DNA from: Arcuatula senhousia | Taxonomy: Eukaryota > Mollusca > Bivalvia > Mytilida > Mytilidae | DNA: 64,000 nt | Assembly (NCBI GenBank): GCA_963971305.1 | Contig: OZ020303.1 | Span: forward strand, 40,722,106-40,786,105 | Direction of reading: 5' to 3' | In this document: positions 1 to 11,157 of the stretch, one piece after another | Layout: each line of letters opens with the position of its first letter | Position numbering within the stretch: position 1 is the first letter of the stretch | Position numbers and translations under genes: made by a program | Notes under the pieces: model-generated | Databases searched by the model: none | What the model was told of the DNA's origin: nothing | The model's input: only the letters and a program-made list of their open reading frames with translations

Positions 1-180
1 TTCACCCTTGTCCATTATTTTGCATATTGCTTTATCCTGTAGTATCATATGGTGTATAGCAATTTTATGTTCTTAGGTCAACTACTTCTTTAATTCTTAA
101 GTTTTTTTTACAGGCTTAATTTTGGGAGCAGGGGTATTAGTAGCTCATAGATTGAAATTGAGATTTAGGTTGCCTTATTA
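1..180 (+). repeat. Interspersed repeat R1, intronic copy
   Basis: This stretch shares a series of blocks with 3893-4080, 6824-7225 and 24853-25095: a Gtatatggtgtata-like block, CTTAGGTCA followed by CTACTTCTT, and TTTTGGGAGCAGGGGTATTA. It is a family member within the intron before the exon at 423. No coding sense. Confidence 0.6.
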
Positions 181-422
181 AGACATTGAATTTATACTTA
201 AGTATCAACACTCTTGTGTGAAGTACACATCAGAAAAACGAACTTGTTGAAAGACAGGGCAGTATGTCTTTTGAACATTATCTTGTTAATACATGTATTT
301 ATTTTGGGTAGAGCACCTTTAATAAGTCAGGTGTAGAAAATATTTTCATACCCTGAAGGTTGTTTTAACCTTTATTTCATAAAAGTATTATTTTATCATA
401 TCTTTTGTGTTTTTCTTTTCAG

Positions 423-576
423 TTTAGATAATAGAATAAGAGCTGTTGGTTGTAAGGTGAAGACAGAAAAAATCACTGGTCCTAATGGTGAAAAGCTTGA
501 TGCCAAAAAAGCTGTTCTAACGACCCCAGTATCATTCGATGTACCAATGCCAAAGGCTAAAAAATCTAGACGATGA
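423..576 (+). CDS. Last coding exon of an unidentified gene
   Basis: A pyrimidine-rich tract ending in AG (421-422) is followed by an open exon. One base completes a split codon, then about 50 codons run to a TGA at 574-576. The peptide starts LDNRIRAVGCKVKTEK, has TTPVSFDVPMPK near its end and finishes with a basic KKSRR tail. The first 420 bases would be the preceding intron. The short form, a GCK core followed by a hydrophobic strand and a basic tail, recalls the C-terminus of RNA polymerase I subunit RPA49 (POLR1E), but that is from memory and weak. The rest of the gene lies to the left of the window, so no function is assigned. The exon itself is supported by the acceptor, the open frame and the downstream polyadenylation signal. 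Confidence 0.55.
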
Positions 577-1071
577 AGTATTAAGAAGTTTAATATATGG
601 AACAGGTGCTTTTGTTTGAGATTTAAAGCTATATAAGTGACAATAATGAATGTAAAGATATGATGAGGCAGAAGTTTTGACAATGGTTTATAAACAAATG
701 CAATTGAGGAGAAAAAGTAAAAGTTACATTTTGTCGTGAAAATACAAATTTAAAAAATCTATGCAAGGTGCTTTAATTTGTTAAGTATACAGTGGATTCC
801 ACTTAATCTACTAACTCCTATTTGACTTATACTCTTTATTGATGAATATTGTAAAGCACCAAACCATTTCCTGTGCATTAAATGTTGAAAATTTAATTTA
901 TTTGCATTGAAAATCTGAAAAAAAGGTTTAAAATTCTGTTTATTAAACTTTGAATTTTACGAAATCACCTGTCAAAGTGATATGATTTTTAAGGAGGTTT
1001 TTGAAGTTTGTTGAAACATGTTTTTACCATTTTCGTTCATGTGACATTTGTTTTTACAAGCATAAGGATGC

Positions 1072-1077
1072 AATAAA
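1072..1077 (+). other. Polyadenylation signal AATAAA of the first gene
   Basis: AATAAA lies about 500 bases after the TGA at 576 and is the first canonical signal downstream, so the 3' UTR is probably 577 to about 1100. Confidence 0.4.
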
Positions 1078-1261
1078 AGTTTAACCTGATTGATGTAAAT
1101 ACATTTCCTAATTAGACAAAATTATATAAATTCATTGTATTTTTCTTTTATCATTGACATTTCTCTTTATTGGGTCATTCGTTCTATTGCATAAATTACA
1201 AAGTCAGTTTGGTTATGCAATTAAAAGGAATCCATTGTACAGTGTTTTTTTTTTCACAGTA

Positions 1262-1830
1262 TTATTATACCCCCACCCGTAAGAGAGGGGGTTATATTGC
1301 AATCACCTTGTCCGTCCGTTTGTCTGTCCGGTTCAATTTCTCTGATTCTACTGGATGGATTGGTTTCAAATTTGGTACACAGCTTCAGCATGAGTTATAC
1401 CATGCCTCCTCTTTCCAGGTCAGTCCATCATCAACTTCTTGTTTTCTTGGCCGACTTAGACTTTTTTAGGTTAAAAAATTTGAAATGTGAAATTTTTCGT
1501 AACAGATTTCTCGGCTTCTACTGGATGGATTGGTTTCAAATTTGGTACACAGCTTTAGCATGATTAGTTATACCGTGCCTCTCCTTTCCAGGTCAGTCCA
1601 TCATCTTCTGCCTGTTTTCCAAGCGACTTAGACTTTTTATGGGTCAAAAATAGACAACTTTTCGTAACAGATTTCTCGGCCTCTAAAAAGGGATTGATTT
1701 CAAATATGGTATACAGCTTTAGCATGATGAGTTTTGCCATGCCTCCCCTTTTCAGGTCAGTCTGTCATCAACTTCCTGTTTTCTGAATGGTCGAGTGGGG
1801 GTATGCTTAGCATGACTTAGTGCAACCCCT
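1262..1830. repeat. Dispersed repeat with three ~165-bp internal units
   Basis: It begins with a C-run/G-run hairpin (TACCCCC ... GGGGGTTATA, 1267-1293) followed by GTCCGTCCG. Three units share ACTGGATGGATTGGTTTC or its variant, GGTACACAGCTT and TTTCCAGGTCAGTCCATC (near 1350, 1520 and 1690). It closes near GTGGGGGTATGC at 1795. The open frames over it are by-products of the repeats. The layout, a terminal hairpin followed by tandem units, matches other elements in this window. Confidence 0.6.
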
Positions 1831-2014
1831 TGTTTAGACCAGTAAAGACCCCTCTCATCTTATTAAACCCCTCTTAAAACATGCAGTCAGTATAAGTATC
1901 AATATTAAAATGCTGTCAATATGCATATTAATAGAAAGATGCAATCAATGTAGGTATAAATAGTAACATGCTGTCTACATATATATAAAAAAGTAACGCC
2001 GTCAAAATACATAT

Positions 2015-3745
2015 TATGTTTCCCCCAACTTTTGTGGGGACACATATTTTTTTTGTCATGTCCGTCCGTCCGTCTGTCCCTCACAAAGTATGTCAGCGCA
2101 ACTCCTCTGAAACTACTAAACCAAATTCAATGAAACTTGGTATATAGGAAGGACACCATATGTAGTTGTGCATGTTACACCAAAATTTTGATCCTCAAAT
2201 TTTTGTGGGAGTTATGGCCCTTTGAACTTAGAAATTTGCTGAAAATCCTCTTTTATCATCTTGTCAGTGAAACTCCTCTGAAACTACTGAACCGAATTCT
2301 ACGAAACTTGGTATATAGGAAGGACACCATATTTAGTTGTGCATGTTACTAGGAAATTTTTATCCTCAAATTTTTGTGGGAGTTATGGCCCTTTGAACTT
2401 AGAAATTTGCTGAAAATCCTCATTTATCATCTTGTCAGTGAAACTCCTCTGAAACTACTGAACAGAATTCAACAATACTTGGTATATAGGAAGGACACCA
2501 TATGCAGTTGTTCATATTACTAGGAAATTTTGATCCTCAAGTTTTTGTGGGAGTTATGGCCCTTTGAACTTAGAAATTTGCTGAAAATCCTCATTTATCA
2601 TCTTGTCAGCGCAACTCCTCTGAAACCACTGAACAGAATTCAACAAAACTTGGTATATAGGAAGAAAACCATATGCAGTTGTGCATATTACCAGGAAATT
2701 GTTATCCTCAATTTTTTGTTGGAGTTATGGCCCTTTGAACTTAGAAATTTGCTGAAAATCCTCATTTATCATCTTGTCAGCGCAACTCCTCTGAAACCAC
2801 TGAACAGAATTCAACAAAACTTGGTATATAGGAAGGAAACCATATGCAGTTGTGCATATTACCAGGAAATTGTTATCCTAAATTTTTTGTGGGAGTTATA
2901 TATGGCCCTTAGAACTTATGAATTTGCTGAAAATCCTCATTTATCATCTTGTCAGCGCAACTCCTCTGAAACTACTGAACAGAATTCAACAAAACTTGGT
3001 ATATAGGAAGGATAGCATATGAAGTTGTGCATGTTACCAGAAAATTTTGATCTTCAATTTTTTGTGGAAGTTATGGCCCTTAGAACATAAGAATTTGCTG
3101 AAAATCCTCATTTATCATCTTGTCAGCATAACTCCTCTTAAACTACTGAACCAAATTCCATGAAACTTGGTATATAGGAAGGACATCATATGTTGTTGTG
3201 CATATTTCCAGGAAATTTTGATCCTCAAATTAATGTTGGAGAAAAAATTACAAATACCAAAAAGCGGGTATAAACAGTTAATTTGGATATGCTATATATC
3301 GATATTTCAAGGAGTAACCTCTCATCAGTAGCATTTAAACCAAAACATTGGAAGGTCAAAATCCAAAACAGTTGAAAGCGAAAAGTACTCAAAACCAAAA
3401 CGTTCGAACAAGGAAGCCAAATCCAGCACCGAGGATATCAACCATGTGCATTACAAGGAAAGAAACCTGGTGTTTTCATCAATTTTGAATTTAACAATCG
3501 GAAATTTCAGCGACAAAATATTAGACATTTTATGGTAATTCGTGTCAGAGTTATTGCCATTTGAACTTAGAAATTTTCTGAAAATCCCCATTGATCATCT
3601 TGTCAGCGCAACTCCTCTAAAACTACTGAACCAAATTTAAGGAAACTTGGTATATAGGAAGGACACCATATGTAGTTGTGCATATTACCAGGAAATTTTG
3701 ATCCTCAAATTGATATTGGAGTAATGGCCCTTTGAACTTAACAAA
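2015..3745. repeat. Tandem array of a 171-bp unit
   Basis: The anchor AACTCCTCT recurs at 2100, 2271, 2442, 2613, 2784, 2959 and 3130, giving spacings of 171, 171, 171, 171, 175 and 171. One more unit is at 3610, after an unrelated insertion at 3240-3540. The left end carries a C-run/G-run hairpin near 2022-2048 and GTCCGTCCGTCCGTC. Since 171 is a multiple of three, one frame stays open through several units, which explains the long but meaningless open frames here. Confidence 0.85.
3240..3540 (-). repeat. Interspersed repeat R3, minus-strand copy inside the 171-bp array
   Basis: The reverse complement matches 35990-36230 and 36350-36614 nearly base for base, including AACACCAGGTTTCTTTCC, GGTGCTGGATTTGGCTTCC, TTTCGTTTTCAACAGTTTTG and GAGGTTACTCCTTGAAATAT. 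It interrupts the tandem array between units 7 and 8. Confidence 0.75.
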
Positions 3746-3892
3746 AAAAAAACTTTAATTATAAGTGCTTTATATCTAAAAAAAAAAAAACACTAGATTC
3801 AGCCAATTTTAACACATGTAATGATTAATGATGTCGTGTGGCTATATCTGTTTTTTTTTTCATAAAAATGTAGTGACATTTTCATAACCCTG

Positions 3893-4080
3893 CTTCAAAA
3901 GGGGTATTCTGTTTTATCCTTGTCCATTAGGTAGTTTGTTTGTTCATTTGTTTGTCCATAACATAAAATTTTTGTCACAGTTTTCTAAGCAACTACTGGA
4001 CCTAAATGTCTTTTATTTTTGACATAGATTTAGCCTATAATATTGCTATATGGTGTATAATGATTTTTACTCCTAGGTCA
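3893..4080 (+). repeat. R1 repeat, left part split by an insertion
   Basis: Left half of an R1 copy, ending in CCTAGGTCA exactly where the 2.7-kb element begins. The right half resumes at 6824 with TCTACTTCTTG. Confidence 0.7.
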
Positions 4081-6823
4081 TTAGCTCACCTGGACCGAAG
4101 GTCCAGGTGAGCTATTACCATCACTTGGTGTCCGTCGTCGTCGTCTGTTAACAATTTTTCAAAAATCTTCTCCTCTGAAACTACTGAACAGAATTTAATG
4201 AAACTTGGTATGAATGATCCTTAGGGTGTCCTGCACCAAACGTTTGTTTCAATTTTCGATCCATCAAAAAACATGGCCACCGTTACTAAAGATGAACCAG
4301 GGGGTCAGACTACTGTTTTTGGCTTGTAAATCAAAAAGTATAAGAGATAGATGAAATCTGATGCCAGCCTACTGCTTCAGCATCAAAAGTTCTACTAAAG
4401 TCTCCATTTGGTCGAAGTGGTCAAATGATCGCTTATACGGGTTACAGCCCCTTAAAGGTGAAAAAAAGCGTTTTTGCATGTTTTTGGCCTATAGAATGAA
4501 AACTAATTGTAAATAGAGAAAAGCTGTTGCTTGCTAAAATGTTCAGCTCAATTAGCTCTACACAAGTTTCCATAGGGTCGAAGTTGTCAAATGACCCCTT
4601 ATATGGGTTACAGCCCCTTAAAGGCGAAAATAGTGTTTTCGGCCTATAGAATGAAAACTATCTCAAATAGAGAAAAGCTGTTGCTTGCTTAAATGTTCAG
4701 CTCATTTAGCTCTACAAAAGTCTCCATAGGGTCAAAGATGTCAGATGACCCCTTATAGGGGTTACAGCCCCTTAAGGCGAAAAATAGTGTGTTTGGCCTA
4801 TAGAATGAAGACTATTGCAGATAGAGAAAAGCTGTTGCTTGCTAAAATGCTCAATTCATTTAGCTCTACAAAAGTCTCCATGGGGTTGAAGTTGTCAGAT
4901 GACTCTTTATAGGGGTTAAACCCCTGAAAGGCGAAAATTAGTGTTTTTGGCCTATAGAATGAAAACTATCTCAAATAGAGAAAAGCTGTTGCTTGCTTAA
5001 ATGTTCAGCTCATTTAGCTCTACAAAAGTCTCCATAAGGTCAAAGCTGTCAGATGATTCCTAATAGGGGTTACAGCCCCTTAAAGGTGAAAAATAGCATT
5101 TTTGCATGTTTTTGGCCCATAGAATGAAAACTATTGTAGATAGAGAAAAGCTGTTGCTTGCTTAAATGTTCAGCTCATTTAGCTCTACAAAAGTCTCCAT
5201 AGGGTCAAAGTTGTCAGATGACCCTTTATTGGTGTTAAATCCCCTGAAAGGCGAAAAATAGTGTTTTTGGCCTATAGAATGAAAACTATTGCAAATAGAG
5301 GAAAGCTGTCGCTTGCTTAAATGTTCAGCTCATTTAGCTCTACAAAAGTCTCCATAAGGTCAAAGTTGTCAGAAGATCCCTTATAGGGGTTACAGCCCCT
5401 TAAAGGTGACAAATATCGTTTTTGCATGTTTTTGGCCTATAGAATGAAAACTATTGTAGATAGAGAAAAGCTGTTGCTTGCTTAAATGTTTAGCTCATTT
5501 AGCTCTACAAAAGTCTCCATAGGGTCGAAGTTGTCAGATGACCCCTTAAATGGGTTACAGCCCCTTAAAGGCGAAAATAGTGTTTTCGGCCTATAGAATG
5601 AAAACTATCTCAAATAGAGAAAAGCTGTTGCTTGCTTAAATGTTCAGCTCATTTAGCTCTACAAAAGTCTCCATAGGGTCAAAGATGTCAGATGACCCCT
5701 TATAGGGGTTACAGCCCCTTAAGGCGAAAAATAGTGTGTTTGGCCTATAGAATGAAGACTATTGCAGATAGAGAAAAGCTGTTGCTTGCTAAAATGTTCA
5801 GCTCATTTAGCTCTACAAAAGTCTCCATGGGGTTGAAGTTGTCAGATGACCTTTTATAGGGGTTAAAGCCCCTGAAAGGCGAAAATTAGTGTTTTTGGCC
5901 TATAGAATGAAAACTATCTCAAAAAGAGAAAAGCTGTTGCTTGCTTAAATGTTCAGCTCATTTAGCTCTACAAAAGTCTCCATAAGGTCAAAGTTGTCAG
6001 ATGATTCCTAATAGGGGTTACAGTCCCTTATGGTGAAAAATAGCATTTTTGCATGTTTTTGGCCCATAGAATGAAAACTATTGTAGATCGAGAAAAGCTG
6101 TTGCTTGCTTAAATGTTCAGCTCATTTAGCTCTACAAAAGTCTCCATAGGGTCAAAGTTGTCAGATGACCCTTTATTGGTGTTAAAGCCCCTGAAAGGCG
6201 AAAAATAGTGTTTTTGGCCTATAGAATGAAAATTATTGCAAATAGAGGAAAGCTGTCGCTTGCTTAAATGTTCAGCTCATTTAGCTCTACAAAAGTCTCC
6301 ATAAGGTCAAAGTTGTCAGAAGATCCCTTATAGGGGTTACAGCCCCTTAAAGGTGACAAATATCGTTTTTGCATGTTTTTGGCCTATAGAATGAAAACTA
6401 TTGTAGATAGAGAAAAGCTGTTGCTTGCTTAAATGTTTAGCTCATTTAGCTCTACAAAAGTCTCCATAGGGTCAAAGTTGTCAGATGACCCCTTATAGGG
6501 GATACAGCCCCTTAAAGGCGAAAAATAGTGTTTTTGGCTTAAAGAATGAAAACTATTGCAGATAGAGAAAAGCTGTTGCTTGCTTAAATGTTCAGCTTAT
6601 TTAGCTCTACAAAAGTCTCCATAGGGTTGAAGTTGTCTGATAATCCCTTATAGGGGATACAGCCCCTTAAAAGTTGAATAATTATAGTGTTTTTTGATTA
6701 TTTAGAATGAATACTAATGCAGATAGAGAAAAGCTTTTTCATGCTTAATCATTCAGCTCATTTAGCCATACAAAAGTTGACATCAAGACCAGGTGAGCGA
6801 TTCAGGCTCCTGGGAGCCTCTTG
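4081..6823 (-). mobile_element. Helitron-like non-autonomous element with a higher-order tandem array
   Basis: Read on the minus strand it starts CAAGAGGCTCCCAGGAGCC, a short hairpin, and ends with a 14-bp-stem hairpin (AGCTCACCTGGACC, loop, GGTCCAGGTGAGCT) running straight into CTAA. The flanks rejoin to the uninterrupted R1 sequence between A and T, with no target duplication. An A/T insertion site, a 3' CTRR-type end and a 3' hairpin are Helitron hallmarks; the canonical 5' TC is missing. Between the termini are about 15 units of 154-165 bp, with AAGCTGTTGCTTGC or a variant at 4521, 4675, 4829, 4983, 5148, 5303, 5468, 5622, 5776, 5931, 6095, 6250, 6415, 6570 and 6731. There is no coding capacity. 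The architecture resembles the bivalve pearl-type and Helitron-associated tandem repeats. Confidence 0.65.
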
Positions 6824-7225
6824 TCTACTTCTTGTTTACCAAATAATCAGATTTTTTCACTGTGGATATAGATGCAATATTTCGGTCACAGTTTTCTAAG
6901 TAACAACTAGACGTATTGGTCTAATATTTTGCATACAGCTTTGACCTATAGTGCCATATGGTGTATAATAATTTTATGTTCTTAGAGCATCTACTTCTTG
7001 TTTACTAAATACTTAGGTTTTTACACAACATGAATACATGCAACAATTAGTAACTACATGAGATAGAAGTCTGGTATTTTGTAAACAGCCTTTTCCTATA
7101 GTAACATATGGTGTGTACCAATTTAACCCTTCTAGGTCATCCACTTCCTGTTTACTTGAAAACTTAAATTTTTATGCAAGGCATAATATTGGTAGCGGGG
7201 ATATCACGTTAGCATAAGCTCACAG
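6824..7225 (+). repeat. R1 repeat, right part
   Basis: It continues R1 after the insertion (CTACTTCTTGTTTACC). It holds two further internal units with CATATGGTGTATAATAAT and a close variant, ending near CTCACAGATTTACTTGT, the same terminus as at 25072-25095. Confidence 0.65.
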
Positions 7226-7434
7226 ATTTACTTGTCTACACTGTTTTGCATTATCATGTCTGAATGGAAAAATAAAAAAATAAATATTTTAATTATAGTG
7301 TCACATATTCAATCATACATACATTATACAATTACAAAAGAATCTTTATTAAAAAGTTCAAATGTCCAGCCTTATGTAGGCTAATGAGACACTTATGTAC
7401 AGAACTTGCTTAACTTTAAGAAAATGCAAGTATT

Positions 7435-7745
7435 TACAACAATTAATCATGCCTTCACTGTAAATAAAGGTAATAACAAAATTTCCGAACTTGGAGAACC
7501 AATCTCAAATGTCCGTAAGACAAGACAAAACAAGGAAGACATACCAGAAACTGAAATTGAAGATTGCAATGGTCCTGACTTGGTAAAGGCATTTCAAAAG
7601 AAATGGTGGGTTAAACCAGGTTTAAACCTCCCCTTCCATTGCGATCTTTTGTGCCAGTAGCTACACAAAACACAAAAGGATTGTGAAGACATATAAGGGA
7701 TGCTAAGGTGATCATCTCAGTATATCAACCAGTCAAAATGTACCT
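7435..7745 (-). repeat. Penelope-like element 3' fragment, minus orientation
   Basis: The reverse complement matches 17260-17640, the sequence directly after the reverse-transcriptase relic there. Shared blocks include GTCAGGACCATTG, ACATTTGAGATTGA and TACTGAGATGATCACC. An 84-codon open frame on the plus strand crosses it but is antisense to the element, so it is not called a gene. Confidence 0.55.
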
Positions 7746-8085
7746 TCTGTTCAGCATTTTTGTCATGTATTTACCTTCTGTGCACTTAATATGAGTCTTT
7801 AGTTTAAACTATTTTTTTAATCCTGGATTTGTTAACAAACTTGAATCTTCTGTAAGTTCCTCTGCAGTTTGCAAGTGTGATCTTCTTAGCTGTCCCAATT
7901 GAACCTGAATCAAACTTTACAAAGATGGTCTTTCATGTGAATTTTGTATTTCTTTATTAAAGCTTAATTATTAAGCTCAAGAAGTGGTAAAAAATATACT
8001 TTCTTGCTTTAAAAACTCTCATTTTAAACTTAATAGAATTTTATGATACTAAATATTTATGGCATAGGATACGATTACGCCAAAA

Positions 8086-8790
8086 CCGTAACAATAAGAA
8101 ATTCTTATTGTTACGGCAAAGACGAAAACCGGGACCGGATGACGGGACAGAGACTGAATCATTTACTACCGTAACAATAAGAATTGTCTTATTATTACGA
8201 CAAATCTCCCGTTAGAGATTTACCAAACATAAAATATTTTATAATTAACTTCTTCCGCAACTTTTTAACATTTTATGCTTAATAGGATACTTCAAACAAT
8301 TGTAGAAGTATCGCTTGTTCTTTAAAAATGATTGATGGCAATAAAATCGTAACCGAAAACATAACTCAGACTAAATATTTCACAAAAACATTTACATAAT
8401 ATTAGTCGAGTAAAGCGGTTTAACCCCATAGGATTGAAGGAACTCAAAATGCGTGTTGATCTAAGGAAATAATGCAGAATTGAACCACTGCACAGTTTGT
8501 TGCCCGCATGTCCACACTGCGGCATCCGTAGTCTGAGATGGATGCCTTGAATGGTTTCACCCGGAATAAAATAAAATCCGAAAACCCGACATATTGGTTG
8601 TGTCGAATGTGCCACAAGTCATCAAAATTACTTTGAGTTAAATTTAGATTATTAGAATTTTTCGTCCGCTTGTATTATATGAATTAAGAAATGTTAATTT
8701 ATGTCAATCTTTATTTCACATCATCACAATTTCGATTAGCCGTAATTGTAAGTGCCGTAATAATAAAAAAATATATTATTGTTACGGTCG
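8086..8790. repeat. Cluster of CCGTAACAATAAGAA palindromes, possible MITE
   Basis: The 15-mer CCGTAACAATAAGAA and its reverse complement form a near-perfect hairpin at 8086-8116. A decayed second hairpin is at 8168-8200, and the reverse form TTATTGTTACGGT closes near 8789. Reading 8168-8789 as one short element with 13-bp terminal inverted repeats fits, with 8086-8116 a collapsed copy. No coding evidence. Confidence 0.45.
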
Positions 8791-9057
8791 TAAATTATTC
8801 GTTCGCCGTCCCGAATATAAATCCTTATAATTGCAAATTATAGTGGAAGTAAAAAAATATTGTTTCTGATGGGCAGGCGAGACATACTTTAGTGTTAACT
8901 TTGTTTAAATAATAAACAGTATAACAAACTCAAGATTCCTAATATGGGAAATATTCAATTTGTGACTAAACAACCTTCACCATTCACTGGTGCACTACTG
9001 GGTTGTTCAGTCACTTGTTGATTATTTTCTCCTATTTGGAATCATTCTTAGTTATAC
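8791..9057. other. Intergenic AT-rich stretch, nothing recognised
   Basis: Between the palindrome cluster and the 3' end of the MAM receptor gene. No open frame, repeat family or motif could be supported. Confidence 0.4.
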
Positions 9058-9063
9058 TTTTAT
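9058..9063 (-). other. Polyadenylation signal of the MAM receptor gene
   Basis: AATAAA on the minus strand, about 90 bases after the stop codon at 9152-9154. It gives a short 3' UTR. Confidence 0.5.
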
Positions 9064-9151
9064 TATTTTTAAATGACATATACAAAAATGAATCTATGAT
9101 TGCATTGTACACCATCAAAGTATAAATATTGTATAGAGTATACACAGAATA

Positions 9152-11054
9152 TTATACATCTGAACTACCTTTACATGGAACATTAACATAATCATCATCA
9201 CTACGAGAATCATCTGTGTCCCCAACACCTATATTATCAACATATTCATCTTCAGAATCATTGGCATTACCCTCAACCATAGTATCTGTTTCCTCGTCTT
9301 TCACAACAGCTGCTGAATCTGGTTTAATATTATCTTTACTATCGCCTTCGCTCACTGAATCAGGTTTAATATAATCTTCACTATCGCCTTGGCCCACTGA
9401 ATCAGATTTAATATAATCTTCGCTATCGCCTTCACCCACTGAATCAGGTTTAATATAATCTTCACTATCGCCTTGGCCCACTGAATCGGGTTTAATATAA
9501 TCTTCACTATCGCCTTCGCCCACTGAATCAGGTTTAATATAATCTTCACTATCGCCTTGGCCCACTGAATCGGGTTTAATATAATCTTCACTATCGCCTT
9601 CGCCCACTGAATCAGATTTAATATAATCTTCACTATCGCCTTCGCCCACTGAATCAGGTTTAATATAATCTTCACTATCGCCTTGGCCCACTGAATCGGG
9701 TTTAATATAATCTTCACTATCGCCTTGGCCCACTGAATCAGATTTAATATAATCTTCACTATCGCCTTCGCCCACTGAATCAGGTTTAATATAATCTTCA
9801 CTATCGCCTTGGCCCACTGAATCGGGTTTAATATAATCTTCACTATCGCCTTCGCCCACTGAATCGGGTTTAAAATAATCTTCACTATCGCCTTCATCCT
9901 TTCTTTCTTGAACTTTCTCAACACCTGATGACCCAGGTACAAGATAATCTTCACTATCACCTTCATCCGTTGTTTTCTCAACACCTGTTGAATCTGGTAC
10001 AAGATAATCTTCACTATCGCCTTCCTCCTTTGTTCCCTCGTCTTTGTCAGCAGCTGCTAAATCAGGTTCAAGATAATCTTCATCTTTTGGTGCACCAGGT
10101 ATTGCAGGTATTTCAGAAAGTTCAATATGAATGTCTGATGGTGCCAGACAGTGATGATTTTTGACAGAATGTATGTCCTTTCCTGTTGGGTCTGATTCAT
10201 ATTGGTTTTCTGGGACCGGATAACATTGCTCAAATGTGGAATTTGGTTCTAAATAGTCATCATCTGCTGTGTTCATGTAAGTGGATTTTTTAGACTTTCT
10301 TGAACTAATAGTTGAGTTTAAATAGTCGTCATCATTAGAAGAATCATAGCTTTGATTTACTTTAGCACCACTTTGTGGGTTTTCATTATTTTTAACAGGT
10401 GGTGGACCAGAAAAAACTGGTTTCAGATAGTCTTCCAATGAACATGTATTCCGATAATTAGGATCAATCTCTCTAGTTTCATCAAAACTTGGGTTAATAT
10501 TACCACCTCTTTGTGCATTTTCGTCTAAATTTTTATTGTGTTTATCAGACGTTGGAATAGAAGCAATAGGTTTCAAGTAGTCATCTAATGAACAAGTGTT
10601 TCGATATCTTGGATCAACCTTTCTAGTTTCATTTTCTTCCTGGGATTCCTCATTGCCAATGTCATCTAGTGGATAATCTGGTGGTACATGAACATAGGTC
10701 CTTCCATTCATTAGTCCGTGGCTTGGAGGATAACCATTTTGTGAAATCTTTGCACTGTAGCTCTGTGGAGGATCAGGAGCAACATCGATCGGTGTTCTTT
10801 CGTTCATATGTTGGGGTGTGTCTGATTCAGCATTGTGCGGGGCCGTTGTGCTGTGGCTCAATCCAACATCATCTATTTCCATGTAGTGTATGTTCTCTGG
10901 TGGCGGTGTTGGTAAGGGTCTGTTTGTGTTGTCGGAACTAAAAGAAACAGATGGTTGGGAAAACTTTCTGTCGCTAGATTCAGCAATAGAGAGCCAAGAC
11001 TCGTCACTCAAATTTCGATTTTCTGAATTCTGTTCATTTCTGTTCTTGTTTTTG
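9152..11054 (-). CDS. MAM-domain transmembrane receptor, exon 7: cytoplasmic tail with 16 YxxP motifs
   Basis: This is the terminal exon, entered through a TTTTATTTTCAG acceptor (AG at 11056-11055) and ending with TAA at 9152-9154. The first base C completes an AGC codon with exon 6. It codes for residues 228-861. After a basic stop-transfer (SKNKNR) come the SH3-type motif RPLPTPPP (about 273-280) and many acidic tyrosine sites. Sixteen are YxxP (2 YLKP, 2 YLEP, 2 YLVP, 1 YFKP, 9 YIKP) and four are YxN (YMNT, two YRNT, YVNV). Residues 616-811 are fourteen 14-residue repeats of the type GDSEDYIKPDSVGE. In known biology pYxxP docks Crk/Nck-family SH2 domains, as in the Cas substrate region, and pYxN docks Grb2. 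Phosphorylation here is inferred. There is no kinase domain and no ITAM spacing. Confidence 0.9.
9305..9892 (-). repeat. Coding minisatellite, 14 units of 42 bp, in the receptor tail
   Basis: Fourteen in-frame units run without gaps. Thirteen keep the tyrosine. Nine read YIKP, one YFKP and three YIKS (units 4, 7 and 12); the last reads DNIKP, without Tyr. The residue before each GDSED is E or Q, often alternating, which suggests growth partly by two-unit steps. Unit DNA is very uniform, so the array is young or kept homogeneous. Confidence 0.92.
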
Positions 11055-11157
11055 CTGAAAATAAAAATTTTGATATTTGTGTTAACATATGGGTTATCGG
11101 TGAAGGCACAAAGTCACTTTTTATAATATGTTTTATACTGATAAAAAATAATGTTAC

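Noticed and set aside
423..576. Firm naming of the first exon as POLR1E
   Set aside because: Resemblance is from memory of a short C-terminal form only. No catalytic or diagnostic motif is visible.
2530..3006. 158-codon frame rich in FLWELWPFELRNLLKIL
   Set aside because: Product of the 171-bp tandem unit (57 codons). No start, splice or domain evidence.
7406..7660. 84-codon frame as a gene
   Set aside because: It is antisense to a Penelope-like 3' region also present at 17260-17640.
9352..10014. 220-codon minus-strand frame of repeated AKAIVKIILN units
   Set aside because: It is another reading frame of the 42-bp coding minisatellite. The GDSEDYIKP frame is continuous with upstream exons and the stop.
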